A DNA stretch of 64,000 nt from Nannocystis pusilla (GTDB lineage: Bacteria; Myxococcota_A; Polyangia; Nannocystales; Nannocystaceae), in assembly GCF_026626665.1 (NCBI RefSeq), contig NZ_JAPNKE010000002.1, positions 7,231,168-7,295,167 of the forward strand. The letters run 5' to 3'. The position numbers and the translations under genes were made by a program. The notes beneath the pieces are model-generated. The model saw nothing but the letters and a program-made list of their open reading frames with translations. It was not told where the DNA came from and ran no database searches. Every line of letters starts with the position of its first letter. Positions within the stretch are counted from its first letter, which is position 1. Positions 1 to 8,324 of the stretch are shown here, one piece after another.

Positions 1-3000
1 CCGCGGCCCACCGAGCAGCAAGATCCACCGGCTCGGCGGGAACTCGATGTAGACCTCGGCGTTGACCGCCGCCGCCCCTAGGTCCACCACCGGCGCCGTG
101 TAGCGCTGGCCGAGCGCCGCCGTCTCGCGCCACTCGAGCTGGACCCGCTGCACGCCCGGCGCGATCGGCAGGCGGACCTGCTGGCCCTCCTGGCCGATCG
201 GCTGCTGCGAGCCGTTGATCAGCACCTTCTGCAGCTGGGCCTCGGACGGCAGGGCGACCGTGTGGTGGCCGCCGCGAGACGAGCGCAGCTCGAGCTGCAG
301 CTCGGCGTCGACCGCCCGCATACCTGGCCGAAGGGTCAGGCGCGCGAAGTCGAGGGTCAGCGTCTCGCCGGGCACGCCGGCGGGGCGCGAGATGTCCAAA
401 ACGACCTGTTCTCCGGGCCAGGGCATCCAGACCTGCAGGCCCTCGGCGCCGCGGCGGATCGGCGGGATCCCGCCGGCCTCGACGTGCCACACCGGCCCGA
501 CCATCACCTCCCAGACCTCGCTCCACGGCGCCCCGGTGGCCGCCGCCAGCACGATCTGCGGCGAGATCGGCAGCACCGAGGTCCACTCGACCACGTCCTC
601 GTCGGGGCGGATGTTGACCAGCACCGCCCCGGCCTCGACCCGCTGCTCCGCGGTCGTCACCGACTCGCCGGGCAGCAGCGGCACCTTGAGCACCACCGCC
701 GAGCCGCGCGGCGTGGCGCGGATGACCCGGGTCGTCACCTCCCACGACAGCCCCAGCGTCAATGCCCGCTCGACGCGGACGAACGGCGGCAGCGTGCCGA
801 CCTCGAGCGTGTCCGGCTGGGCCGCGTCCTGCTTGCTCGTCCGCGTCAGCTGCAGCACCTCGTCGGCGAGCCCGTCCTCGTGCAGCCCGGCGACCGTCCA
901 GCCCTCGGCCTTGGCGGTCACGCGGTGCGGCCCGACCGGCAGGCGCAGCTGGATCGTCTCGCGGTTGGGCAGCGGCCCCTCGAGCACCACTTCGTGGCGG
1001 CCCGGCTCGAGCGCGATGCGCAGGCTCCCGTCGCCGACGCGCACCAGGCCGCCGGTCGCCGGCGAGCCGTCGACGCTGACCTGCGACGGCAACCAGTGCT
1101 CGGCCGAGCCAGGCAGCGGCGCCTCGACCTGGGCCGCCGCGTGGATCTCGACCACCAGGCGCAGCGCCGACCCGCTGGCCTCGAGGCGCATGCGCGGGCT
1201 CGTCACGCAGTCGGGCAGGCAGCTCGGCGGCTCGGTGAGGCGCGCGCGCAGCTGCTCGAGCGTCGCGGTGTCGGGCACCTGCGCCGCCGCCGACGACGGC
1301 AGCAACAGCCCCAACGCCAGCGCCCCCATCATCGTCGCGCCGACGGCCGGGTTCGGCCGCGCGGGCGGGAGCACCCGGCGCTTGCGGAACACCCCGAACA
1401 CCGCCATCACCAGCGCCACCAGGAACAGCACGCGCACCCCGGCCAGCGCCAGGTTCACGTGCGGCGGCACCAGCACGAAGCTTACCTTCTGCGTGCGATC
1501 GACCGGCCCGCTCCAGCGCAGCGGCACCGAGCGCCATGACCAGCGCGGCACGCCCGGGCCCGTCTGCACCACCGTGCCGGCGTCGTACTCGCGCAGCTTC
1601 TTCTGCTGGCGCTGGCGGTACTCGCCGCTCAGGCTGGCCCGCTTCGACTTCACGATCGACGACGCGCTGAGCTCCTGCTGCAGCTCCTCGGCCTCCTCGT
1701 CGAACGCCTCGTTCTTCGGCCGGCCCATGCGGCCCTCTTCGCCGCGCTGGCGCTCCCCGCCCGCGCCGTCGAAGTCGACCTCCGCCTGGTCGAGCGCGCC
1801 CGGCCTGAACTCGGCGGCGGCCGGGACGTCCTGCGCCGGCGCGGCCTCCATCGGCGGCGCCAGCTGAGCTGTCGCAAGGACCAGGTCGAAGTCGTCGCGT
1901 CCGCGCTCCTCGAGCGCCGGGTACAGGCCCTGGCGGATCTGCTGCACCGCGAACACCGAGCAGATCCCCGCCAGCGTCACCAGCGCGCCGAGGCGGTAGC
2001 CGCGGACCGCCGAGCGCAGCCAGTTGTCGGGCAGCGCCCGGTGCAGCGCCTCGCCGACCAGCACGAAGATCCACACCGTCCGCGGCGCCATCCACTCGGG
2101 GAACACCAGCGCCAGCGTCACCACCGCCAGCACGCCCCAGGCCCAGCCGTACAGCCTGGCGATCGCGATCGCGATCACCAGCACCATGAACAGGTCGAGC
2201 AGCGTCCAGCGGCCGAGCCACGTGTCGTCGACCTGGTCGACCCCCGTCGCGTGCAGCACCTTCCAGCCGGGCGGCAGGTGCAGCGTGCCCGACACCGAGG
2301 CGAAGTCGTGGTCCCAGTCGACCGCGGAGATCGCCGGGTGCAGGCCTTCGGCCGGCACGCGCAGGTCGGCGGTGAGGGCCACGTTGGGGTCACGCAGCTC
2401 GACGCCGGCCTTGTTCGGGTCGTCGCGGGCGGTGATGAATTGCGGCTGGCCGCTGACCGCCACCGCGCCGAGGCGGGCCGAGCCCTGCATCTCGAGCCGG
2501 CGCGTGCCCTGGACCTGGCCGGCGATGCGGTCCTTGACCGTGAAGCCGCGGCCGTCGAAGTCGAGCCACCAGTCGCGGGCGAGCGACAGTTGGTCGGGCC
2601 CGCGGTCGGCCTCGCCGCGCTGCGTCACCGTCAGCTGCAGCGCCTCGCCCGGGCGGGCGCGGAACGCCGGGAACGAGCGCCACGCGTCGGGCAGCTGCGT
2701 CTGTTGCGGGTCGACCGACACCAGCCCCGCGAACTCGACGCGGCGCAGCTCGGGCCCCGGTTCGAACACCCACACTCTTCGCTCGCCCACGGCCCCTCGT
2801 TGCTGGCCAGGGCGATGCTCTGCAGGTCGCCGGGGTGGCGCGACTCGACGCGGATCGTCCACGCCCCGGGGCGCACCTGCACGCGCACGCGGCCGTCGGG
2901 CTCGAGCCGCGCCGGCAGCTCGCTCGCCACCTCCATCGCCACGAAGTCGGGCAGGAGCGCCTTGCCGAGCAGCTCCTCGCGGCTCTTGCCGGCCACGTGC

Positions 3001-3666
3001 AGCGAGATCTCCGTCGTCATCCGCAGCGGGATCGCGTCCGTCAGCTTGCGGTGCACCACCACGTCGAGCAGGTTCTGCTCGCTCGCCGCCTCCACCTTCT
3101 TCTGCAGCCACAGCGTCCCGTCGTTGTCGCGGCGCGGGAACGACTCCGGCTTGCCGCGCAGCTTGAGCGCCAAAAGCCCCGTCTCGGCCGGCACGCTGAG
3201 CTTCTCCGGCATACTGTCCCACAGGAACGCGCCGGTGATCCGGTGCGCGCCGGGGCCGAGCTCGACCGCCGGCCGGCCGCCCTGGTTCACCACCACCGCC
3301 GCCTGGCCGTCGACCTCGACGTCTTGCGGCCAGCGGCGCGGATCGCCGGGCAGCGGCACCACCCCCTTGGCGTACAGCTGCCAGCGCTGGGCGAACGACC
3401 CGCGCTCGTCGGTCAGCTCGAGCTCGAGCTGCGACGGCCAGGCGCAGCGGCGCTCGCTGGCACTCGCATGTACGTACGGACATGCCCGATCGGACAGGGG
3501 CTGCAGCACCCACGGGACCCACGGCCGCAGCGCCTCGGGGACGTCGGCGGGCGCCTGCGCGGCCGGCTCGGCCGGGGCGCGTGGGGGCCGCCGCCGCCGC
3601 GGAGGCGAACAGCAGCATCGTCAGCGCGAGGACCCATGGCAGCGGCCGAGGCGTGGAGCGAGTCAT
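1..3666 (-). CDS. Large secreted/membrane protein of unknown function, partial, two frameshifts
   Basis: I do not recognise the family. ATG at 3666 begins a clear signal peptide (MTRSTPRPLPW, then a Leu/Ala core ending in poly-Ala). The downstream frame continues as a long beta-rich ectodomain (about 3550-2250), two or three hydrophobic segments (about 2220-1980), a charged Gln/Glu/Arg stretch (about 1830-1600), another hydrophobic pair (about 1450-1300) and a second ectodomain running off the window start. Two frame breaks are needed. One lies at the five-C run (3583-3587), where removing one C joins the signal peptide to the body. The other lies at about 2774-2779, where one base is missing just before VWVFEP. 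Both sides of each break carry coherent protein, so I treat it as one gene with indels rather than two genes. Start well supported; function unknown. Confidence 0.6.
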   Translation of the reverse strand, partial: MTRSTPRPLPWVLALTMLLFASAAAAAPTRPGRAGRAGARRRPRGAAAVGPVGAAAPVRSGMSVRTCECQRAPLRLAVAARARADRRARVVRPALAAVRQGGGAAARRSAPLAARRRGRRPGGGGGEPGRPAGGRARPRRAPDHRRVPVGQYAGEAQRAGRDGAFGAQAARQAGVVPAPRQRRDAVAAEEGGGGERAEPARRGGAPQADGRDPAADDDGDLAARGRQEPRGAARQGAPARLRGDGGGERAAGAARARRPRARAGAPRGVDDPRRVAPPRRPAEHRPGQQRGAVGERRVWVFEPGPELRRVEFAGLVSVDPQQTQLPDAWRSFPAFRARPGEALQLTVTQRGEADRGPDQLSLARDWWLDFDGRGFTVKDRIAGQVQGTRRLEMQGSARLGAVAVSGQPQFITARDDPNKAGVELRDPNVALTADLRVPAEGLHPAISAVDWDHDFASVSGTLHLPPGWKVLHATGVDQVDDTWLGRWTLLDLFMVLVIAIAIARLYGWAWGVLAVVTLALVFPEWMAPRTVWIFVLVGEALHRALPDNWLRSAVRGYRLGALVTLAGICSVFAVQQIRQGLYPALEERGRDDFDLVLATAQLAPPMEAAPAQDVPAAAEFRPGALDQAEVDFDGAGGERQRGEEGRMGRPKNEAFDEEAEELQQELSASSIVKSKRASLSGEYRQRQQKKLREYDAGTVVQTGPGVPRWSWRSVPLRWSGPVDRTQKVSFVLVPPHVNLALAGVRVLFLVALVMAVFGVFRKRRVLPPARPNPAVGATMMGALALGLLLPSSAAAQVPDTATLEQLRARLTEPPSCLPDCVTSPRMRLEASGSALRLVVEIHAAAQVEAPLPGSAEHWLPSQVSVDGSPATGGLVRVGDGSLRIALEPGRHEVVLEGPLPNRETIQLRLPVGPHRVTAKAEGWTVAGLHEDGLADEVLQLTRTSKQDAAQPDTLEVGTLPPFVRVERALTLGLSWEVTTRVIRATPRGSAVVLKVPLLPGESVTTAEQRVEAGAVLVNIRPDEDVVEWTSVLPISPQIVLAAATGAPWSEVWEVMVGPVWHVEAGGIPPIRRGAEGLQVWMPWPGEQVVLDISRPAGVPGETLTLDFARLTLRPGMRAVDAELQLELRSSRGGHHTVALPSEAQLQKVLINGSQQPIGQEGQQVRLPIAPGVQRVQLEWRETAALGQRYTAPVVDLGAAAVNAEVYIEFPPSRWILLLGGPR

Positions 3667-3773
3667 GAGGGGGACCCAAGGGTACAGCGAGCCCATGCGA
3701 CCCGGACAGGGCGACCCGCCGGAGGGGCGCACCGGACCTCGCCCACACGGCCCGACCATGGCACCCTGGTCGC

Positions 3774-4214
3774 GTGTCTTCGCCCCCCGACCCCGAGCTG
3801 CGCGAGATCCTCGCGCGCACGCGCACGATCGCCGTCCTCGGCGCGCACACCGACCCCAACAAACCCGCGTGCTACGTCCCCGACTACCTGCACGACGCGG
3901 GGTACATCGTCCGCGCCGTCAATCCCGTGTTCGCCGGCCGTCGCATGTGGGACGCGACCTGCGTCGGCGCGCTGACCGACCTCGGGCTCGCCCCCGGCGA
4001 GCTCGACCTGCTCGACGTGTTCCGCCGCCCCGAATTCCTCTTGGGCCATGTCCCGGAGATCCTCGCCGTCAAGCCCAAGGTCGTGTGGCTGCAGCTCGGC
4101 ATCCGCCACGGCGAATTCGCGCGGACCCTGCGCGACGCCGGGATCGTCGTCGTCGAAGATCGCTGCACCCTCGCCGAGCACCGCCGCCTCGGCCTCCCGC
4201 GCCGCGAAGCGTGA
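3774..4214 (+). CDS. CoA-binding domain protein (YccU-like)
   Basis: A 146-residue single-domain protein of the CoA_binding_2 (YccU) family, a Rossmann-fold domain related to the succinyl-CoA synthetase alpha N-terminus. Seen: the opening strand and loop TIAVLGAHTDPNKPACYVP (about residues 17-36), then YIVRAVNP and a C-terminal KPKVVWLQLGI strand, in the family order and at the usual length (about 140 residues). The start is GTG at 3774; the nearby ATG at 3758 is out of frame. The gene is divergent from the large membrane protein upstream. The physiological partner of this family is poorly known, so the role is inferred only as CoA or nucleotide binding in the cytoplasm. Confidence 0.85.
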   Translation: MSSPPDPELREILARTRTIAVLGAHTDPNKPACYVPDYLHDAGYIVRAVNPVFAGRRMWDATCVGALTDLGLAPGELDLLDVFRRPEFLLGHVPEILAVKPKVVWLQLGIRHGEFARTLRDAGIVVVEDRCTLAEHRRLGLPRREA

Positions 4215-4276
4215 GCGCGCGCTTTCGCGCGTCCGACCGCGGGCAGGGTCGGAACCGACGCGAACACGGGCTTTCC

Positions 4277-4298
4277 GACATGTCCTGACGGACATGTC
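4277..4298. repeat. GGACATGTCC-family hairpin
   Basis: Perfect 9-bp arms GACATGTCC (4277-4285) and GGACATGTC (4290-4298) around the loop TGAC. It lies about 60 bp after the CoA-binding gene. It is one of the cleanest members of the dispersed hairpin family in this window. Confidence 0.85.
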
Positions 4299-4319
4299 CT
4301 GATGCACACGAAACAGCGA

Positions 4320-4345
4320 GACCCGCGAGGCGAACCTCGCGGGTC
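4320..4345. terminator. Strong bidirectional hairpin between convergent genes
   Basis: An 11-bp perfect stem (GACCCGCGAGG paired with CCTCGCGGGTC) closes a CGAA tetraloop. It sits between the convergent CoA-binding and DUF1552 genes. No T-tract follows on either strand, so terminator function is inferred from placement and stability. Confidence 0.65.
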
Positions 4346-4373
4346 ACGTTCGGGGCCTCGCCGGCCGCTCCGC

Positions 4374-5762
4374 TCACGCGATCATCGCGTCGATGACGCC
4401 GGGCTCGAGCTCGGGGTCGCCGAAGTCTTCGACCAGCTCGCCGGTGACGGCGCTGAGGATCGTGTTGTGGAACTGGTTGTGGGTCACGCCGCCGGCGTCG
4501 ATGTACTGGCCGGTCTTGAGGTAGCCGCCGCAGCTGCCGGCGCACACCCACGGGATGTTGTTGTAGGTGTGGCTGACGCCGGCGCCGAGGTCGTTACACC
4601 AGATCGCCACGGTGTCGTCGAGCAGCGTGCCGACGTCGGTCTGCAGCGCCGACAGGCGGTCGAGCAGGTGCTTGAACAGCTTGGCGTGCTCGCGGTCGAT
4701 CACGTGGTGCTTCGACTGCGCGTCGGGGATCGGGTCGCCCTCCGAGCCGTCGGCGTAGATGCGGTGGGAGATCTGGTGGAAGCGGGGCAGCTGGACGCCG
4801 TCGATCCAGTACTGCGTGCCGTCGTTGCCGTCGCCGATCTGCAGCGTCGCCGCGCGCGTGTAGTCGCACGAGAACGCGAACGCGATCAGGTTCATCTGCA
4901 TGCGCGTGATCGTCTGGATCAGCTCGTCGGCGCCGTCGTAGTCCTGCTGCGCCTCCATCTCCATGATGTCGGCGTCGCTGGGCAGCTCGCACAGCAGCTC
5001 GATCTCGAGGTCGCGGATCGCGTCGAAGTGGATCTGCAGGCGGTCGCGGTCCTGCTTGCTCATGTCTTGCTTGGACATGAGCGCCTGCATCTGCTCGCGG
5101 ACCAGGTCGTTGACGCTGGTGCGGCGGGCCTTGATCTTCATCGCCACTTCTTGCGGCAGCGCGGTGATGCCGACGATCTTGGTGTACACGCTCCACGGGT
5201 TGCGGTCGGCGGCGCGCAGGTCCTTGGCCCCGCGGTAGCTGAGCACCTCGTTGATGTAGCCCGCCATGCGGCCGGCGTAGAGCGTCAGCGGGTCGGGGTT
5301 CGACGCCGGGTTGAGCTCGCGGGCGATGCGGTTGTCGACCGACTCGCCCATCGCCAGCGACAGGTTGCCCTTCGGGTCGTCGGACACCTTGGCGGCGGTG
5401 AGGCACTGGTTGCCGCCGCCGGAGTGGCCGCAGCCGTTGCCGGGGAAGCCGAAGCGGGTGCCGCGGACCAGCAGCAGCTTGTCGGCGTAGTCGGCGAGCT
5501 CGTTGACGGCCCGCTCGGCGTCGACGGTCGACAGGCTCTCGGTGGTGACCGCGCCGAGCTCGTTCGGCCAGAAGCGCTCCGGCTCGCCGTTGTCGGCCTG
5601 GGCGCAGCCGTTGGCCTGGCGCACGTACACGCAGTAGCGCGGGCGCTCGGTGGCCGCCTTGACGTCGCGGGGGAACAGGCTCGGGAGGAACGGCAACGCG
5701 ACGGTGGCGCCGCCGATGCCGGTGATGAAGGCGCGTCGGGACAGGTTGCTGGGAAGTCGCAT
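4374..5762 (-). CDS. DUF1552 protein, Tat-exported
   Basis: 462 residues. The N-terminus has a twin-arginine signal (SRRAFITG, about residues 8-15) followed by a hydrophobic stretch, so export in folded form is likely. The body matches DUF1552: FWPNELGAVT, the GCGHSGGGNQCLTA segment (about 110-125), NRIARELNP, and the C-terminal HNQFHNTILSAVTG block. The DUF1552 family occurs with DUF1592-type cytochrome-like proteins in Planctomycetes, Verrucomicrobia and myxobacteria; its biochemical role is not established. The gene lies 3 bp downstream of the DUF1592 partner on the same strand, so the two are almost certainly one operon. Confidence 0.9.
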   Translation of the reverse strand: MRLPSNLSRRAFITGIGGATVALPFLPSLFPRDVKAATERPRYCVYVRQANGCAQADNGEPERFWPNELGAVTTESLSTVDAERAVNELADYADKLLLVRGTRFGFPGNGCGHSGGGNQCLTAAKVSDDPKGNLSLAMGESVDNRIARELNPASNPDPLTLYAGRMAGYINEVLSYRGAKDLRAADRNPWSVYTKIVGITALPQEVAMKIKARRTSVNDLVREQMQALMSKQDMSKQDRDRLQIHFDAIRDLEIELLCELPSDADIMEMEAQQDYDGADELIQTITRMQMNLIAFAFSCDYTRAATLQIGDGNDGTQYWIDGVQLPRFHQISHRIYADGSEGDPIPDAQSKHHVIDREHAKLFKHLLDRLSALQTDVGTLLDDTVAIWCNDLGAGVSHTYNNIPWVCAGSCGGYLKTGQYIDAGGVTHNQFHNTILSAVTGELVEDFGDPELEPGVIDAMIA

Positions 5763-5765
5763 GGC

Positions 5766-7547
5766 TTACTCCTTCACCGGGGCGCGGAAGCGGAACGCGT
5801 CGCTCGTCGTCAGCTCGACGATGAGCTCCTTGATCGAGTACATGCCGTCGCGCGAGCCCTCGGCGAGGCGCTTGATCTCGGCGTTGTCCTGCAGCTTCGG
5901 CACGCGGCCGTAGCCGTACTCGAGCAGGTGCGACACGTAGCAGCGGTGGGCCTCGTCGCTGCTGGCGATGAGCTTCGCCAGCTCGACGCCGCCGTTGAAG
6001 CTCTGCTTGCCCTGCACGAAGTTGAACGAGCCCGTCGCGTCGACCGGCTTGCCGGCGTCCATCGTCTGCCAGCGGCCGAGCGGGTCGTACTGCTCCATCG
6101 CGAACCCGAGCGGGTTGATGAGGTAGCCGTGGCACGCCTCGCCGCAGGTGCCGACGCCGGTGTGGCGGTCGATGAGCTCGCGCAGCGACTCGCCCTCCAT
6201 CGCCGGCGGCGGCGGCGGCACGTTGTTGGGCGGCGGCGGCAGGCCGGTGCACAGGATCTGCAGGTTGAGGAACACGCCGCGGTGGATCGGGTCGTTCTGG
6301 GTCGAGCTCGCGTTGGCGGCCAAAAACCCGAGCTGCGTCAGCACGCCGGCGCGCTGGCTCGGGTCGAGGTCGGCCTTGACGAGCTGGTCGGTGAACTGCC
6401 CCTGCGCCCCGTAGAGCGCCGCCGTCGTCGCGTTGACGAAGCTGTACGGCGCCGCCAGCAGCGTCGCCAGGTCGCCGGTCTCGTGCGTGAACACCACGTC
6501 GTCGACGAACATCATGGTCTCCTGGACCATCATGTCGCGCATCGACTCGGCGAACTCGGGGAACTTGTCGGCGCTCTTGTTGATCTTCGAGTAGCTGTCG
6601 ACCTTGAGCGTCTGGAAGTGGAACGACGCCACCATGTCGTGCGCGCGCTGGTCGTCGAGCATGCGCGCGGCCTGGGCCTCGATGCCGGCGACCGAGTCGA
6701 GCGAGCCGTTCTTCGCGGCGTCGAACAGCTCCTCGTCGGGCATCGTGTCCCACAGCATGTACGACAGCTTCGACGCCACCTCGTAGCTGTTCAGCGGGAT
6801 GTTGCCGTCGGGGTCGGCGACGTCGCTGACCTCGACGCGGTACAGGAAGTACGGCGACTGCAGGAACGTCTGCATCACCACGCGCACGCCCTCGAGCACC
6901 GGGTCGCCGCCGCCGAGCGCCACGCCCTCGGCGAACACCTGCATGTGGCGATCGATCTCCTCCGGGGTCAGCGGGCGGCGATACGCCCGCGGGCCGAACG
7001 ACTCGATGAAGCCGCGCCCGCGCGCGTCGCTGTCGCCCTCGCTCGGGACCAGCAGCGCCACCAGCTCGGCGTCGCCGATCACCTGCTCGGCGATCTCCTC
7101 GGCCGCGCGCTGGTAGTCGGTCCACAGCGTCGCCGACACCACCAGCTTCTCGCTGTTGTTGTCGTAGCCGCCGCTGATCGGGTCGCCGATGAACAGCGAC
7201 GACTTGCCGGTGGTCTGGTCGAGCAGCAGCAGGTCGCGGATCGAGTTCTCCCACTGGCGATGCGACAGCCGCGGCACCCGCGACGACTCCGGCAGCTCCG
7301 GCAGCTCCGTGCCACCGGTGTCGGTGTCGGAATCGGGGCCGCCGTCGGTCGGCTGGTTGTTCGTCGTCGCAGCCGTGTCGCTGTTGCCGCTGCCCTCGGT
7401 CGCGCCGCCTGGGCCGCCGGATCCCTCGGTGGGATCACCGTCGGTCTGCTGCCCCGACATGCCGGAGTAACACCCGGTCGACAGGCAAAGTCCCACGGGC
7501 CAGGCCGCCATGGACCGCCACCAAAGCGCTCGTCGTCGCTGAGCCAT
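5766..7547 (-). CDS. DUF1592/DUF1588/DUF1585 lipoprotein
   Basis: 593 residues. An N-terminal lipoprotein signal (lipobox CLSTGC, about residue 26) is followed by a Gly/Thr/Asp-rich linker (about 30-85). Then come the domains usual for this planctomycete-type family: RVPRLSHRQWENSIRDLL, the DUF1595-like RRPLTPEEI region (about 190), DUF1592 (about 240-370, QSPYFLYRVE), DUF1588 with TCGEACHGYLINPLGFAMEQYD (about 490) and the C-terminal DUF1585 region. The CGEACH motif is spaced C-x3-CH, so it is not a canonical CXXCH haem site. A second in-frame ATG at 7511 would give a shorter signal. Co-transcribed with the DUF1552 gene; presumed periplasmic or surface complex of unknown function. Confidence 0.9.
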   Translation of the reverse strand: MAQRRRALWWRSMAAWPVGLCLSTGCYSGMSGQQTDGDPTEGSGGPGGATEGSGNSDTAATTNNQPTDGGPDSDTDTGGTELPELPESSRVPRLSHRQWENSIRDLLLLDQTTGKSSLFIGDPISGGYDNNSEKLVVSATLWTDYQRAAEEIAEQVIGDAELVALLVPSEGDSDARGRGFIESFGPRAYRRPLTPEEIDRHMQVFAEGVALGGGDPVLEGVRVVMQTFLQSPYFLYRVEVSDVADPDGNIPLNSYEVASKLSYMLWDTMPDEELFDAAKNGSLDSVAGIEAQAARMLDDQRAHDMVASFHFQTLKVDSYSKINKSADKFPEFAESMRDMMVQETMMFVDDVVFTHETGDLATLLAAPYSFVNATTAALYGAQGQFTDQLVKADLDPSQRAGVLTQLGFLAANASSTQNDPIHRGVFLNLQILCTGLPPPPNNVPPPPPAMEGESLRELIDRHTGVGTCGEACHGYLINPLGFAMEQYDPLGRWQTMDAGKPVDATGSFNFVQGKQSFNGGVELAKLIASSDEAHRCYVSHLLEYGYGRVPKLQDNAEIKRLAEGSRDGMYSIKELIVELTTSDAFRFRAPVKE

Positions 7548-7693
7548 ACGGACGCAATGTCCCGGCAGCAGCCGGCGATGTCAACCGTGGGCGATCCCCG
7601 ATGGACTGGTAGCGACGCTACGGGGGCCGACGGCCCCGTGATCTGCGTGTGCAGCCGCGCCGAGGGGCGCGGTTACGACCGACGAAATGCTTG

Positions 7694-8065
7694 TCAGTGG
7701 GTGTCTCGCAGCCGCTGCAAGCTGCCGTCGGCGAGCATGCGCTCGACGTCCGTGAAGCCGCCGATCAGCGTGCCGCGCACGAACACCTGCGGGAACGTCG
7801 AGAAGCCCGACCACAGCTTGATCGCCAGGCGCTCCTTCCACTGGCTCAAGTAGCTGCCGTACTCGAGGTACGTGAACGGCACGCCTGCGGCCTCGAGCGC
7901 CCGGCGGGCCTTCTTCACGAACGGGTTCTGGGCCATGCCGACGACCACCACCGGGTCGCGGGCGATCGCCGCGGTAACCGCGTCGACGACGTTGCGGTGG
8001 AAGCTCTGGATCTGCTCGCGCACGTGCGGCGCGAGCGAGGACTCGGGAAGAAGCGGGCGGGACAT
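7694..8065 (-). CDS. Glutaredoxin-like protein lacking the active-site cysteine
   Basis: 123 residues from the ATG at 8065; a longer version from 8215 reads through low-quality upstream sequence. The thioredoxin-fold glutaredoxin frame is plain: VVVVGMAQNPFVKKARRALE (about 38-57), then the cis-Pro block STFPQVFVRGTLIGG (about 92-106). Where glutaredoxins carry CPFC or CGFS this protein has NPFV, so it cannot do normal thiol redox chemistry. Related cysteine-less Grx-like proteins exist in other bacteria, as far as I recall. A lost enzyme or a binding/adaptor role are both possible. Monocistronic, minus strand, divergent from the VIT/VWA gene. Confidence 0.85.
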   Translation of the reverse strand: MSRPLLPESSLAPHVREQIQSFHRNVVDAVTAAIARDPVVVVGMAQNPFVKKARRALEAAGVPFTYLEYGSYLSQWKERLAIKLWSGFSTFPQVFVRGTLIGGFTDVERMLADGSLQRLRDTH

Positions 8066-8324
8066 GGGCGCGAAGGGTGAGCGCCGGATCCGCCCGTGGC
8101 AAGCATCCGCGCGCGTGCGCCCGCTCGCAGGCCGGCGTGAGCGATCTGCCCGAAGGGCCCTGTAAGCCGCGGCGACGGTCCGGCGCGCGCCGTCGAGTCC
8201 GCGCGAGAACGGCATTCATCACCCTCGTACACGCCGGTCTCGGGCGTGTGCGCGGGAAGACCCGCCGCGCCGACGATCGCGTTGCAGGCCGACGAACGAT
8301 ACCCTCGCCATCACCGGAGAGATC

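Noticed and set aside
4302..7853. 1183-codon plus-strand frame across the DUF1592/DUF1552 pair
   Set aside because: Composition of GC-biased noise (His/Arg/Val runs) and overlaps two genes with clear families.
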